Assembly (NCBI GenBank): GCA_905250125.1
Contig: CAJNOL010001261.1
Span: forward strand, 1 to 64,000
Reading direction: 5' to 3'
Source of the DNA: Rotaria sordida
Taxonomy: Eukaryota; Rotifera; Eurotatoria; Philodinida; Philodinidae
DNA: 64,000 bases
Shown: positions 11,383-28,700 of the stretch, piece after piece
Position numbering within the stretch: position 1 is the first letter of the stretch
Layout of the letters: each line of letters starts with the position of its first letter
Notes under the pieces: generated by a model
The model's input: the letters and a program-made list of their open reading frames with translations, nothing else
The model's database searches: none
Told to the model about the DNA's origin: nothing
Position numbers and translations under genes: made by a program

Positions 11383-13413
11383 CGTTGAGCCTATAATTCA
11401 AATTATTATTTGAATTCTTCTTAGCATTGATGAAATCGAAATGACACTTATCGGATTTTTAGTTTTTCTATAAAGTTATGTCATTTTATGTATTTCTAGT
11501 GGCGACTATAGATTATTATTGAATAGAATTAATATCTATCTAAAGAACTAATCGTAATGTTATGGTTGATAGAACAACGACAACAACAACTTATATAAAG
11601 ACAATCTGCTAGGAAATTTGTTTTTTTTTTGGAAGCATAAAATGAGAAAGAAAGTTTTATGAGTTATTAATACTGTCGATGATAAAATAAGTTAATAATT
11701 ATAATGTATTTCTCTAAAAAAATGCGTAAATGACAGATATCTAATTTCCTTTCTATTTCACCCTATGATATAATGTTCTGAAAAAAAATTTTAACAACAT
11801 ATATTTTATATCATGTTAAGTGCCTAGTTCGAATTCAAATAGTGATATTAATAGTCAATGAAAATTTTCTATACTAGATGAACTATAATAGAAAGCTTTC
11901 TAAAAAAAGAAACAGATAAGGTAATTTTCAGGCCCTAGAAGACTTTTTTAAATTTATATTTTAATAATGCCATTTTAAGAAGCACAAAATAATTGATGGC
12001 CACATTTTCTATCACCTTATTTTTTCTTTTTTGTTTCAGAAATCTTACCAAACATAGTTCATCTAGTATAGAATACTTCATTGGTTATTAAAATCATTTT
12101 CTGGATTTGAGCTAGGGACGACTTTACATTGTAGAAAAAAAAATGTTATAGTGAAATTTTTTCCCATGGACTTAGTCATTGTAATTGCGTTTTATTAAAG
12201 AAAAAAAAAGCAGCACTTCAAATCTGGATATTAATTCACATGTATCTACTATTCCTGATAAAATAATTTTCATTTTAATCTCTATATAAAACCCTATCTG
12301 ACTTTATATCAAATAAGCATCTTACAAAATCATCTTTTTTTTTTTTATTGTAAAGTTTAATGAGTAAAAAAATAATTATGATTATAATTTTGTTGTTTTG
12401 TTTGCAAACCTTGAATATTTAAACTTAAAAGTAAATTATTTAGTAAATAAAACAAAAAAAAAAAAACAACAACGCTATTTTCTTTAAGGAAGAAAGAAAT
12501 ATCATGTACGGAAATATTTCTTCCACTTCTATTAAGTACCCATGCTATGGTGTGTTTTTTTTCTTTCTTTTACGGTCTTTTATTATAAAGAAGGCATTTT
12601 CTAATATATATATATATATGACTAGTGCTCAAAGTACTATTCACAATGACATGCCATTCAATAGCTAAGGACAAATAAAACTTGATCTAAAATATTTCCA
12701 ATTTAGTTTATCAAATGATTTAATCATAAATATAATTTCATAAGAAATATAAACATATATTTTTTGGTTAACAAAGCTTTTTTGTATTAATTATAATACA
12801 AATGTTAATGTAGAAAATAATGTTTTCTCTCTTATGCTTATCTATATATATATATGGTCAATCAGAGTTCTAATGGATGAATGAATGACTAATGAAGGAA
12901 AATGATCTATTGATGGATTCAATCCCTGGATGTATATATGCATTACTATAGACACCTCGATTATTGTAATGTTGCCATTCTTTTTTCGTTCTCACATTGA
13001 TAAACATATGAAGCCTCGATTCCATAATGTCCTTGTATTAGTTCTTTTTTTTTTCTTCTTTCGTTCTCTTCTCTACACTCCGTTGTTTTTATTAACTCGA
13101 GACATTTTGTTTGTTTTTGTAAGTATTATGTATCAAATACATTCTGATGTATTATCTTAGTGTATTTATGGACTTGATTATTAGGTTTGTATGGAAAAAT
13201 AAATTTATAATTAGTTTTCATTTTTTTTTTTATTATGCACAAATTGTGATAGTAGTTGTTTCTAATTTACACATATAAGCATGGTATTCTTCTTCTAGTG
13301 CATGTTTTCTAGATTGGTAAGCATCGACAATGGGTTAGACTATAAAGGGAAAAAAAGAAAAGAAGAAAAGAAACCCTAGCGAACAACAACCGAATGATAG
13401 AGAAAAGAAGAAT

Positions 13414-13420
<7 letters not shown>

Positions 13421-13445
<25 letters not shown>
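13421..13445. repeat. GA microsatellite
   Basis: Twelve and a half GA units, preceded by an imperfect purine-rich stretch from about 13350. Confidence 0.9.
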
Positions 13446-14403
13446 TATCTTAATTGGTACTCTTTCTTTTGTGTGTGTATATATATATGCTTGTGTGACA
13501 TTAAAAAAAACAAGACGTCACTCATGTTCGATAAAAGAGAGGTTACCGAGGTGATGTCAATATATATATATATTTTTTTAAAGAATGTTCTATTTCTTTA
13601 TTTTCAGATGATTTATTAACAGTGAATTTTGAATCCTTGGAGGAAAAAACCAGAAACATATTTATTGACTTAATTGTTTTTACATAGGTATGATATTATC
13701 TTGGTTCTTTTTTGTTTTAATGTGTATCAGCTGTATATAGTCTTTTGAGAAAAAGCAATAAGAAGAAAAAAAATCAAACGACGTAGATAAACTTTTTAGA
13801 GGAGTCATAAAAACTAGTAGTATCCATTCTATAAACAAATAAGTATATATGTCATGCATTCAAAAATTTCATTAAACAAAAAAAAGAAATTTTTGTTTTT
13901 TTTTTTTTTTTTCCTTTTTTTTGCATCAATCTTTATTTACATTTGATAAGAATATTTTTTTTTTCATATTCTTTCAAAGGTAAGTCGACGTTAACACACA
14001 CATACCTCGATTTCCATGAAAAATATTAGAATTATTAATCAACATGATTTGTCAATCATGACAGATTTTTCTTTTTATTTATATTGAAACTATTATATTC
14101 ATAAATCCAAACCTCTAGATAAAAATTGATAATGCACTACATAACATACATATATATATATATTCATTTTTGTCATTCAAACGTCAGTTAAAACATGCAA
14201 GTTGCCATTAGAATACACAAACAAGAAATAAGCAATACAAAAAAAAAAAAACAAAACATCAAATATTGACACGATGTCATTTTTATTTTTTTGAAATAAG
14301 TCATGATGAAATATATTATATATACGTATATAGCATTATTAAAGCTAATTGAGGGTTTCTTCTTTTTTTTTTTTTTTTTCTTCTCTTTATCAAACGAAGG
14401 TAT

Positions 14404-14480
14404 TGACGTCATGTTGACGTCAGCAAAAAATGACATAATAAGAATAGAGTTTCCTCACTTGTTGTTGTGCTCTATATAAA
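14404..14480 (+). promoter_or_regulatory. putative ERK promoter: two CRE sites and TATA box
   Basis: Two perfect palindromic cAMP-response elements, TGACGTCA, lie at 14404-14411 and 14415-14422, only 3 bp apart. A TATATAAA box follows at 14473-14480, about 275 nt before the chosen ERK start. The spacing is what one would expect of a proximal promoter with CREB/ATF-family sites. Occurrence of two exact 8-mers side by side is unlikely by chance in DNA this AT-rich. Function is inferred. Confidence 0.55.
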
Positions 14481-14754
14481 TGGCATCATAATTCATTGAT
14501 GAATTAGAAGCCAAACACAAAAAAAACAAAACGAAATGACTATAATAGTTTAACTTAAGATCAACGGACAACATGATTCAATAATGAATCAAGGTGTTGT
14601 TCTCTTCTTTTTCTTTTCTTTCTTCCGATTATACCTAGTTACAAGTAAAAAACATGACATTTTTTCGTTATTTTATAGACTCGTCACTATCAACATATAT
14701 AAACTTATAAATTTAATATTTACTTCTGAATGTTACATAATTTATATTAGTAAT

Positions 14755-18863
<4,109 letters not shown>

Positions 18864-19691
18864 TGAGAATAAATTTAAAAAATTTATTTTCTTTTTGTTT
18901 TCTTAAAACGGTGATTCTTTTCGTTTTGTTCTTATCTAACAGGTGGTTGTTAAATATGTTTTCTTTTTTCCTATTATTTATTCTCATAGTCAATTTATTG
19001 TATTGTGAAATGTATATCATTTATTAATAATTCTGATTGTTGTTTTTATTTCATTATATGTGTTGTACATCTGAAATTTATGTTCTTTCTTTTTTTTCTG
19101 TGAGTACTTTTCGAACTGTGGTTTTATTTATAAATATGTATGATCAAAATAATATTTATATTCAAGACTAACTGTAGACCTGAGACTCTGCATATTTAAT
19201 AAGAAATAAAATTTTCTTTAAATAGATTGACTAAATTATATCATGAAACGAGAGGCAATTTTTGTAACATACCATCCTAAAAAAGTGGTGTTGAAATATA
19301 AAAATTGAAATTTAGACCCAATCTTCTTCTTTTCCCTTCCACCTCCCCTCGTAGACGTGACAGATAAAATTATGACATACAAAACAAAACTATTATGTTT
19401 CATATTTTTTGAGGCCTATAATAATTATGTTGAAAGCTTTTTAACTAAATTTGATGTATAAAGATTATTATTCGACCTTGAAGAAGTACCTAGAGGACAA
19501 AAAATATTTAATTTTTACTGTTCGCTAGGTAAATTTACCTTTCGGCGCATAAGAAAATTTCTTACCTGAATAATAAATAATCCATCATAAGTTTTTTGTT
19601 TTTTTGTAATTTACTTTAAAGATTTTGTTTCAATCTATGGAAAATTTTATTAATAAAAAAAAAACATGAATTTAAATATTTTTCTCTGTTG
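18864..19691. other. ERK-DDX27 intergenic
   Basis: ERK 3' UTR and spacer, with AAT/ATT-rich sequence and no credible gene. The first 150 nt carry an antisense shadow of the polyglutamine tract. Confidence 0.6.
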
Positions 19692-19702
19692 TAGATCAAA
19701 TC
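19682..19702 (+). promoter_or_regulatory. splice-acceptor-like site just before DDX27 ATG
   Basis: A pyrimidine-rich TTCTCTGTTGTAG ends at 19694 and the ATG follows 8 nt later (19703). No matching donor or 5' exon is evident upstream, so it could be a spliced-leader trans-splice acceptor (trans-splicing is known in bdelloid rotifers) or the end of a 5' UTR intron. Confidence 0.4.
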
Positions 19703-22700
19703 ATGTCTCGACAAAATTTCGATCCACTTGCTTTAATTCCTACAATTGATGATGATGATGAAAATGATGTACCAGATCTTGATGGATCTGGTGATGAGGA
19801 TGAAGATGAAATGATCGAAAAACCTCGTGCTCATAAATTAGCTCAGGCTACAAAAGGAAAATCTATTGATTTTAATGAACAATTTCAATTTCTTCTGGTA
19901 AACAAAAATCGAACATATTTATTTCTTTATTTTTTATTGCAAAAAAAAATTTTTTTTTTATTTAGGATGATCCGGATGAAAAGAAAATATTAAATGATAA
20001 TGATGATCAATTAAAATCACGAGGACAATTATCAACAATTGATGAAAAAATTGCACAAATTCGAAATCGAAGACAAAAAGTAAAATTTTATTTGACATTT
20101 TTTTTTTTTTTATTTTTTTTTTATTTTTTAGAAAAATAAATCTGAAGTTGAAGATGAACAATCATCAACAAATAATCTTGAAGATGAATCATATGAAATG
20201 GAAATTGAACATGAATCTATAACAGATAAAATGAAAATAAAAGAAACTAAAAAGAAAAAATCATCAAAAAATAAAAAAGTAAAAAAAAAGAATTTTGAAG
20301 ATTTTGTTTATTTTTTAAAATTTGTAAATTTTATTAGCAAGATGAATTCTTTGAAGAATCACCACCATTTAATCCTGATCAAGTTTTTTCTGAAATGAAA
20401 ATTTCTCGACCATTACTTAAAGTAAATCGAAATTAATCAAAATCTTTTTATCATTAATTAAATTTTTTATATTGTCTAGGCTCTTTCAGCAATAGGTCTA
20501 CATTCACCAACACCTATTCAAGCAGCTACTGTACCAATTGCACTTCTTGGTCGTGATCTATGTGCTTGTGCTGTTACAGGATCTGGTAATTCATTTTCAC
20601 AGAAGATCTACTTCTTGTAACCATGTGTATCATATAGAGTCTAAATAGCCTGAAATTCTGAACGTTTCATCTGAAAAGAATATTCTTTTCTCGAAATATT
20701 GAACTTTGAAGTAAACTTGATTTTTGTGACGAACAACCATTTTTTAGAAATTCAATATCTTGATAAAGGAAAATTCTTTTCAGTTGGAATTTTCAGAATA
20801 TTCCCAGAATCATAAGATCTATCTATACGAAAAATTTAGCCATAAGTCGGTTCTAGACGCTCATGAGGATGAATCCTTTTAGGATTTTTCTAATCTTATC
20901 GAGATCTCCTTGTGAACCCAATATAATTTTCGAATTTTTAATTGAAATTTTCTACAGAGACAAACCTTAACCAAAATACTTGCGAGAGAACCGTCCGAAG
21001 TTATGTCCAACGCCAATTCCCGTCATTCATACGTCGTTTGATGGAGGGCATCGAGATAGTAGAAAGTCTAAAAAGATTTGAGCTGAGAGCTCTTTCTTGA
21101 AAAGTTAGGATCAATATTCTGTTTTTCCCAGCCAAAATAAGCAAAAATTGAAAATCTTACAACTCAGTCAAAAAGATTGTACATACTTGAAATTTTCAGC
21201 ACTATAAGCTCATTTACGCTGCTGATCAATCTGAGCATTTCAGATTATTTGGTCGTTTCATTCTTGACTTACAGGATTTTTGTGTGGGCGTAGATATGGG
21301 TATGTGTTAAGGGGACCACACCCATATACTTCAAGTATATACGATCTTTTTGATTGAGTTGTAAGGTTTTCAATTTTCCCCCATTTTGACTGGAAAAAAA
21401 CAGAAAATTGGTATCTCGATGCTCCCTATCAGACGGCGTATGCATAAAACGAATTGGCGTTGGATACTTCGGTCACTTCCCTCGTTAGAAAATTGACTAA
21501 AAAAGTGCTAGGAATAAATGTAATATACAATTTGATGCATCTTCATCTCTTCTCTCGAACGATGAAAATTGCAGTTCTTTACCTGTTTCCATTCTTGAGT
21601 TATTGCAAAAATGTTCAGTTCTTTTACTAATTGAATTTATGAAAATGTTAATAAATCTCATTTCAATTGATGAATTAAAATAATTCGTATATTTATATTT
21701 CAGGAAAAACTATAGCTTTTGCATTACCTATTCTTGAACGTCTTCTTTATAAACCTCATCAAACTGCACCTTGTACACGTGTACTTATTTTGGCACCAAC
21801 ACGAGAATTATGTGTTCAAATTCATCAGGTATTTCGTCAATTAACTCAATTTACTCATAATATAAATATGTGTCTTTCAACTGGTATATCTTTTGTTTTT
21901 TGTTTCATGTTCATATTCATGTTTTATATCATATATTATTAGGTGGTTTGGATTTAAAATCACAAGAAGCAGCATTACGTTTACAACCTGATATTGTTGT
22001 TGCAACACCAGGTCGTTTAATTGATCATATACATAATTCACCATCATTTACATTACAAAATATTGAAATATTAGTACTTGATGAAGCTGATCGGTATATT
22101 TTCTTTTGTTTAATTATCAAAATTTGATTTTTTGTTATTTTTTCTTAGAATGTTAGATGAATATTATTTTGAACAAATGAAAGAAGTTATTACTAATTGT
22201 TCACGTACACGTCAAACAATGCTTTTTTCAGCTACAATGACTGATCAAGTATTTGTTTATTAAATCTTTAATTTTTTTTTTTTGGTCTCTTATAATATTT
22301 TTTTTTTTCGTGTGATATATAGATTAAAGATCTTATTCAAGTATCACTTAATCGTCCTATTCGTTTATTTATTGATGATAATCAATCAGTTGCACCATAT
22401 CTTCGTCAAGAATTTATTCGTATTCGTGAACATCGTGAAGGTGATCGAGAAGCAATTACTGCTGCTTTACTTATACGAACATTTCATGATCGTGTTATTG
22501 TATTTGCACAAACAAAACGACAATGTCATCGTATGCATGTTATGCTTGGTTTACTTGGACTTAAAATAGGTGAATTACATGGTGATCTTTCTCAAACACA
22601 AGTAAATAGAAATTAGTGTTGTTTTTTTTTATTATTTTTTTTTTTGAAATTTTATTTTTTGCTAGAGATTAGATACATTAAAAAGATTTAAAAATGAAGA

Positions 22701-25074
22701 AATTGATATTTTAATTGCAACTGATTTAGCTGCACGTGGTCTTGATATTGAAAATGTTAAAACGGTAGATATATATATATATACAAATGAAATCTTATTT
22801 TTATTTTATGATTTATTTTAAGGTTATTAATTTTATTTTACCAAATACACTGAAACATTATATTCATCGTGTTGGTCGAACTGCTCGAGCAGGAAAAACA
22901 GGTAAAATATAGAATATTAAATTATTAAAATTAATCCTACAATCAATCAAACCTATAAACTATCAAGAATTTATACCGATCTTCAAAAAGATCTATTCAT
23001 TTAATCAGAGAGGAAATCATAGAAAAGGAAAATGTTGAATATTAAAGGTCAGTTGACCTTGATATATAGCATAGATGGAGCCAGTCTACCGATATCGGAC
23101 TGATAGACCAACCGGCTTACAATTGGCACGAGCACCGGATCGCTATTATCACTTCTAACTATGATTAAATGTCTACAACAAAAAATATATATCGAACGTA
23201 TTAAAGTTTTTTTTTCTTTGCACAATTTGTTTTCGTGAAATTTCAACAAAACTTCACTATATATTTAATAAACAATATCAATTAAGGACAATAAGAATGT
23301 TGCAAGAGTTAGGGGTGTCAATTTCGGGTTTCATTCCTAGGAACTCATAGTGACTTACTACAGAATGAAAGAATAGATATGTGTAAGCATCTTCGGAACT
23401 ATCTGTAATAAACTGTTAAATCCGTAACAGATTGGTAAGACCGATCGGCTAAGCCGTTGCCAATAGCCACTAGAGCTCATTGAATCCGATCCGGACCCAA
23501 TGGACTCTAGTAACCACAAAATTTTTAAGATATATTAGCCGACACCAATACTCTAGAAGTTCAACCGTACCGCCGGTTAATACATTAGCTTACGACTTTA
23601 TTGGTTTTATTATCTTCTGTATGTTCTGTTCTTTTCTTGCGTTTTGGTGTCGATATTATTATAGCGAATAACACATAGGTGACATTTCAAGCATCTATAT
23701 GTATAGACATTTGTAAGGAAAGGAACTATTCTAAAAAATGTCACTATCCAGAAATAGATTATCCAATCATAATGAAAAATAAACAATGAATTTTCATCAA
23801 AATATTTTGTTTTTTGTCCCAATAAATAATTTATTGATAACGGAGATATTTATTATTATATTATCACATTTCTTCTATGGGTAGTTTTTTCATTTGACAA
23901 TTATTTAGAGATGAAAGAAACTGATGATTGATATCTACTATAGATTCATTCTGTACTTTAAGACCTGTCGCCACTTAACTATAGATTAATTATAGGCAGG
24001 TATTTATTCTACAAGTCGTGATATCATTTATCCAATAGTATAAGTACTTCAATGCCACACGTATTATAACTGTCATAATTTATCTTTATGATATTCTTTT
24101 GATATATAGAGTATATTTATATTAGAAATTTAAATAATTGATTATATATTTAAGGACGATCAATTTCACTTGTGGGTGAAAATGAACGACATTTATTAAA
24201 AGATGTTTTAAAAACATGTAAAGTTCCAGCTAAAATGCGTATTATACCTCAAGGTAAATTTTTAAAAGAAATATATATTTCGCAAATACAAACAGAAATT
24301 TCTTTTTTTTTTTTCAAGAAATTATTCAAATCTTTCGAAATAAACTTGAAGAACTTGAACCAGATATTGAAGAAATTTTTAAAATGGAATATGGTGAAAA
24401 AATGATTCAATCATGTGAAACACAAGTGAAAAAAAATTTTTATTTAATATCATATTTAATTATTTTTGAAATTCTTCTATATTTTAGCTTGATAAAGCTG
24501 AAAAACATTTAAAACAAAATAAAACAAATGATACTAATCCAAAACGTGAATGGTTTCAAACTCGTAATGAACGTTTACAAGAACAAGAAAAATTACGTTT
24601 AGATCCTTATAATAGTACAAAAAAGAAATTATCAAAAGAAGAACGTGAACAAATACAAAAAAATAAATCAATACCAAAAACAGTAATACTTTCGTTCTTT
24701 TTTTTTTTGTTTTTAAATTCAAATTCAATAAAATTAAATCAATCGTTTATTTTGTTTTTTTTAGGCAGATGATCGAGTTAAATTTGAAATGCAAAAAGTT
24801 GAAAGATTTCAAACACGTCAAATTGAGAAGAGTAAGATTCAAACATTAGGAAAAAAAAAAACAAGACAAATAATTTGATTTGAATTAAAATAGAAACTTC
24901 AAAACGATCACGAGAATCTTCTTCATTTGAAAATGATTTAACAAAGGAAAAACCTCAACGGAGGTAAGTAAAAAAAAAAGAAATTATTCATATTGTCATT
25001 AGATTTCTTCTTCTTTTTTTTTTCAATCTTTTAGATCAAAATCTGCACCACCAATAAAGAAGAGCAAACGATAA
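19703..25074 (+). CDS. DDX27: DEAD-box RNA helicase DDX27/Drs1
   Basis: Seventeen exons give 703 aa in frame: 19703-19897, 19966-20079, 20132-20278, 20338-20421, 20480-20585, 21704-21883, 21943-22093, 22149-22248, 22323-22601, 22666-22764, 22823-22901, 24155-24253, 24319-24425, 24488-24682, 24765-24831, 24894-24963 and 25035-25074. Features in order: acidic and lysine-rich N-terminus; Q motif (SRPLLKAL ... PTPIQ); Walker A TGSGKT (213-218); PTREL; GGLD and [12 protein letters not shown] (322-325); SAT (353-355); [22 protein letters not shown] (500-509); charged C-terminus with WFQT. The [20 protein letters not shown] region and [15 protein letters not shown] are characteristic of DDX27 rather than other DEAD proteins. 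In other eukaryotes it acts in nucleolar pre-60S ribosome assembly and 3' processing of 47S pre-rRNA. An AATAAA lies at 25141. Confidence 0.95.
20983..21490. repeat. foldback element in DDX27 intron 5
   Basis: Intron 5 is 1118 nt and splits the Walker A motif (TGSG|GKT region). Within it, 20983-21200 and 21330-21490 are imperfect reverse complements, for example CCAACGCCAATTC against GAATTGGCGTTGG and CTTACAACTCAGTCAAAAAG against CTTTTTGATTGAGTTGTAAG. The loop carries a GTGGGCG/GGGGACC-type G-rich stretch (about 21285-21330). Not coding. Confidence 0.8.
22902..24154 (+). other. long DDX27 intron 11, unexplained content
   Basis: A 1253-nt intron separates [12 protein letters not shown] from [11 protein letters not shown]. 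The part around 23040-23600 is less AT-rich than usual for an intron here and contains GGTCAGTTGACC (12-bp palindrome at about 23047) and CGATCGG/CCGATC-type motifs. I could not see a long inverted repeat or a protein family. It may be a non-autonomous element of another type. Confidence 0.5.
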
Positions 25075-25791
25075 ATTTTTCTTTTGCCGTTGTTGTTATT
25101 GCTTCGAATTTACTTAGTGTTATTCGAACTTTGTTTTTCTAATAAAACAAAAAAAAAAAAAAGAATGCCGGTATCTTTTTGTTGTTTCTTTTTGCTTTTC
25201 TGTTATGCATGGTGCATCACGTGTTAGAATGTTATATGTTTGTCGAAATTTTAGTTGAGTATCTATACATATATATATATATATTTAGTTTATGCCATCA
25301 ATAGAATATAGGCATTTATTGCTTTCAGATATAAATAAAAAAAGAACTGGAAGTATTTATTTTGAGTATTTACTAGACGATTAAGAAATAAATAGGACTA
25401 AAGTAATACGCCCTATCATAGATTAATTTATTCTTGAAGAAATTATAAATGAATGAGATCATTTTTTTGATCAGAAGATATAGCACACGTCAGTTAGAAA
25501 GAATATCAATGTTAAGTAGATTGCGTAGTGACAAAAACACTCAAACAACAAAAAAAAAGCTAAAGTTATACTTGTCACGTTCTATTCAAGAGAGTATTTT
25601 GTATACCCTGAAGCTAAGTTCAAGCAGAACGAAAAAAAAATAGGTGAAGAGAAAAAAAATAAAAGAATCACTCTGACTAAAACACATATCAAAATAGTTA
25701 TTTGTTTTTTCAAGGATGGTATTTTCTTTTCGTTATATTTTTAGATAATGTTGACTCATTCATTATGTAAAAACCTAAGTCAGAGTTGCTA
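25075..25791. other. DDX27-IAP intergenic
   Basis: DDX27 3' end with polyadenylation signal AATAAA (25141-25146) followed by an A-run, then AT-rich spacer with a short AT repeat near 25268. A small open frame around 25449-25643 lacks similarity and is not called. Confidence 0.6.
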
Positions 25792-28700
25792 ATGATGGCA
25801 ACAACAACAACAACAGATACATCTGAAATTGATCATATTGTTTCATCGGAACAATATCGACTTCAAACATTTGAGAAGTAATTCAAAAAGAAAAATAAAA
25901 AAAAACGAATTATTTCTTGTTTTTGTTTTTTTTTAGTCTAACACATTTTCCATCAATAACTCGTCGTCAATTAGCTCTTGCTGGTTTTATTTATCGACAA
26001 GATGAATGTGTATGTCCACAATGTGGTGTTCAAATAAATCTTGATAATATTGATGAAAATTCTGAATATGCTTCAAATTATTTTCGAAAATTACATCGAA
26101 AAAAAGTTTCATTTCTTGGAAAACGTTGTTCATTTTTATTATATGAATCTGGTACAAATATTGATGATCTACATATACCATTATCATCACAACAACAACC
26201 ACAATGGGATGATGCTGAAGAACCTGAATATATTAATTATACAACACGTCTTCAATCATTTGAAACATGGCCTGATTTATTACAAATAAATACAATACAA
26301 AAAACATTTGTTACACCTCAAACAATGGCTAAACATGGATTTTATTTTTCAGGTTTTTTTATTGATTTTAGATAAGAATTTTCATTTTTTTTAGCATCAT
26401 TCTTATTTTAGGACCTGATGATGGTGTAACTTGTTTCTATTGTGGTAATACATTAGTTGACTGGTCATCAGCAATACGTTCTACAAATGAAAATATAGTT
26501 CAACTTGAACATGCACGTTTTTTTCCATGTCGTTTTGTTATTTATACAGCTGGTGTTAAATTTGTTGCTGATGCTGGATATTTTCAAACAGTTTCGCCTC
26601 AAGGTAAATCAATGATAATTTATTCATATTTTGAAATATATTATTTGAATTATTTTAATAGAACGACGTGATCGTAATCCTATGACATCAGAATCTTTAT
26701 CTATATCGAAAAATATTGATAAGAAACCTCAAACAATTGATGAATGTTTAGCAACATTTGATAAATGGCCTCGAAATGCTCCAATATCAGCACAAGCATT
26801 AGTTGATACAGGATTTTATTATTTAGGTGAAGAATTACATGTAAAATGTTTTATGTGTGGTCTTGAAGTTGATGATTGGCGTCATGGTATGACAGCTGTT
26901 GGTACACATCGTAAACGTAACAGTGATTGTGAAGTACTTCGTGCAATTGATAGTATTAAAACAGGTGATATACAAACAGTTAATGAAAAATGGCGTCTTG
27001 AAACACTTACTGGTTTATCATTTACAAAATCAAATATAAATGATTATAATCAAACAGAAAATGATCAACGTTTATGTCGTGAATTAGCTGCATGTGGTTT
27101 TTATCGTTTTAAAAATACAAAATTTATTCGTTGTGCATATTGTGGTGTAACAATTGAACCAAAATTTGGTCAATCAATTATGTCACAACATCGTTATTTA
27201 ACTAAACAATCAATTAAAAAAACAACAGATGATCAACATAAAGGATCAACAGTTGATTGTCTTATGGTACGTGCACAATGTCCAGCTAATATTGCTATTC
27301 CACATCGAGAACGTTTTCCTGAATATCCACAATATCAATCAATATTTGACCGTATTGATACATTTAAAAATCATCCAGAACGACATAGAGCTGATGATTA
27401 TTCTATACGTGATAAGGCAGAAGCAGGATTTTTTCTTGATGGTAAGAATTATTCATTATTTTTTTTTTTTGTTCTTAAGTTACATGATTTTTTTGTTTCT
27501 ATAGATCAACGACGTACGCGATGTTTTCAATGTGGTAATGCATTACCAATTAATGATAAAGTACGACGAGAAAAATATCCACAATATAATATAGCACAAT
27601 TACATGCACATTTCTATCCAACATGTGAATGGGTTAAAGAAATATTAGGTGTTAAATATATTGCACAAGTTCTTCATGATCGAAAGAAATCAAGTAAATA
27701 TTTGTTTGTTTGTTTGTTTTTGTTAAATGAAATTCTAATGTATTTTTCTTAGATGAACCACAAACTCAAACATCATTTTATGCACAACCATCATCAATAT
27801 CATCTCAAGCGACTACAGATCCTACATTAACTACTGTTAGTAATATATCTGTACCATCGACAATTGATATGGATGAACCTTTTTTATCTGATGCATCCGA
27901 AGATCTATCAGATGATGAAGATCTCGAACCTGTAGCTATACCATCTACTGCCTATCTCATTCCTAGTATTCCACCTATACAATCACCAACTCCACCAATA
28001 CTATCACATGAATCATCAACAACAGAAAAAGCTCAAACTTGTTCGGATCCAATCACAAGTAATGGCCATAATCAATCGACACCAGTTAGTATGAATAAAC
28101 ACATGAATCCATTTAAACAACAATATATACGACAACAACAAATACATGAACTTACAAATGATAGTATATCCGCAGAGATTGGTTCAAATGAATTATCACC
28201 TTCAATTGGATGTTTACCATCTATTTCTTCACCAGTTGATATACGTTCTTTACTTGCACATGAATCAAATCGTTTAGATACATTTAAACGACATAATCGT
28301 AATACATTTGCACAAGTTCCTGTTGGACATCTTGCTTATGTTGGGTTTTTTTTAAATGGTGAATGTACTGCTATTCAATGTCCATGGTGTGAAGTCTATT
28401 TAACTGAACAAGAATTTGAAGATATAATGCGTACACGACCAACTGTTGCTCGTTCAGCTGTAAGTGATGAACCATGGACACCAATGCGTGTGCATCGACA
28501 TGCAAATGGAATAATGATGGATCAAAATCATTCATGGTGTACATGGGTTAGACGAGAAGCCGGTGGACTTTATCCAAATGTTACAATGGTATGAAACTTC
28601 TTTTTTTTTGTTTTTGTCTAAGATAAAACAAAAAAACAATAGGCATAAATTGATTTTTTTTTCTTATAGTTAGAAAGTCAAATGCTTTATCCAGAATATC

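Larger units (their letters stand above)
7408..14400. other. long gene-poor region upstream of ERK
   Basis: About 7 kb without a credible gene. Open frames here are short and of low complexity (poly-F/K/I from T- and A-runs). It holds a piggyBac-type MITE (9001-9244), a small inverted repeat (11187-11382), a GA microsatellite (13421-13445), several short AT runs (for example about 12604, 12842, 13559 and 14151) and many homopolymer A/T tracts. The right part probably contains distal regulatory DNA of the ERK gene, but I cannot define elements beyond the proximal CRE/TATA cluster. Confidence 0.6.

Noticed and set aside
14584..14754. In-frame ATG giving ERK a 57-residue N-terminal extension
   Set aside because: The extension is low-complexity and hydrophobic, unlike any ERK, and an acceptor-like TTATATTAG sits just before ATG 14755.
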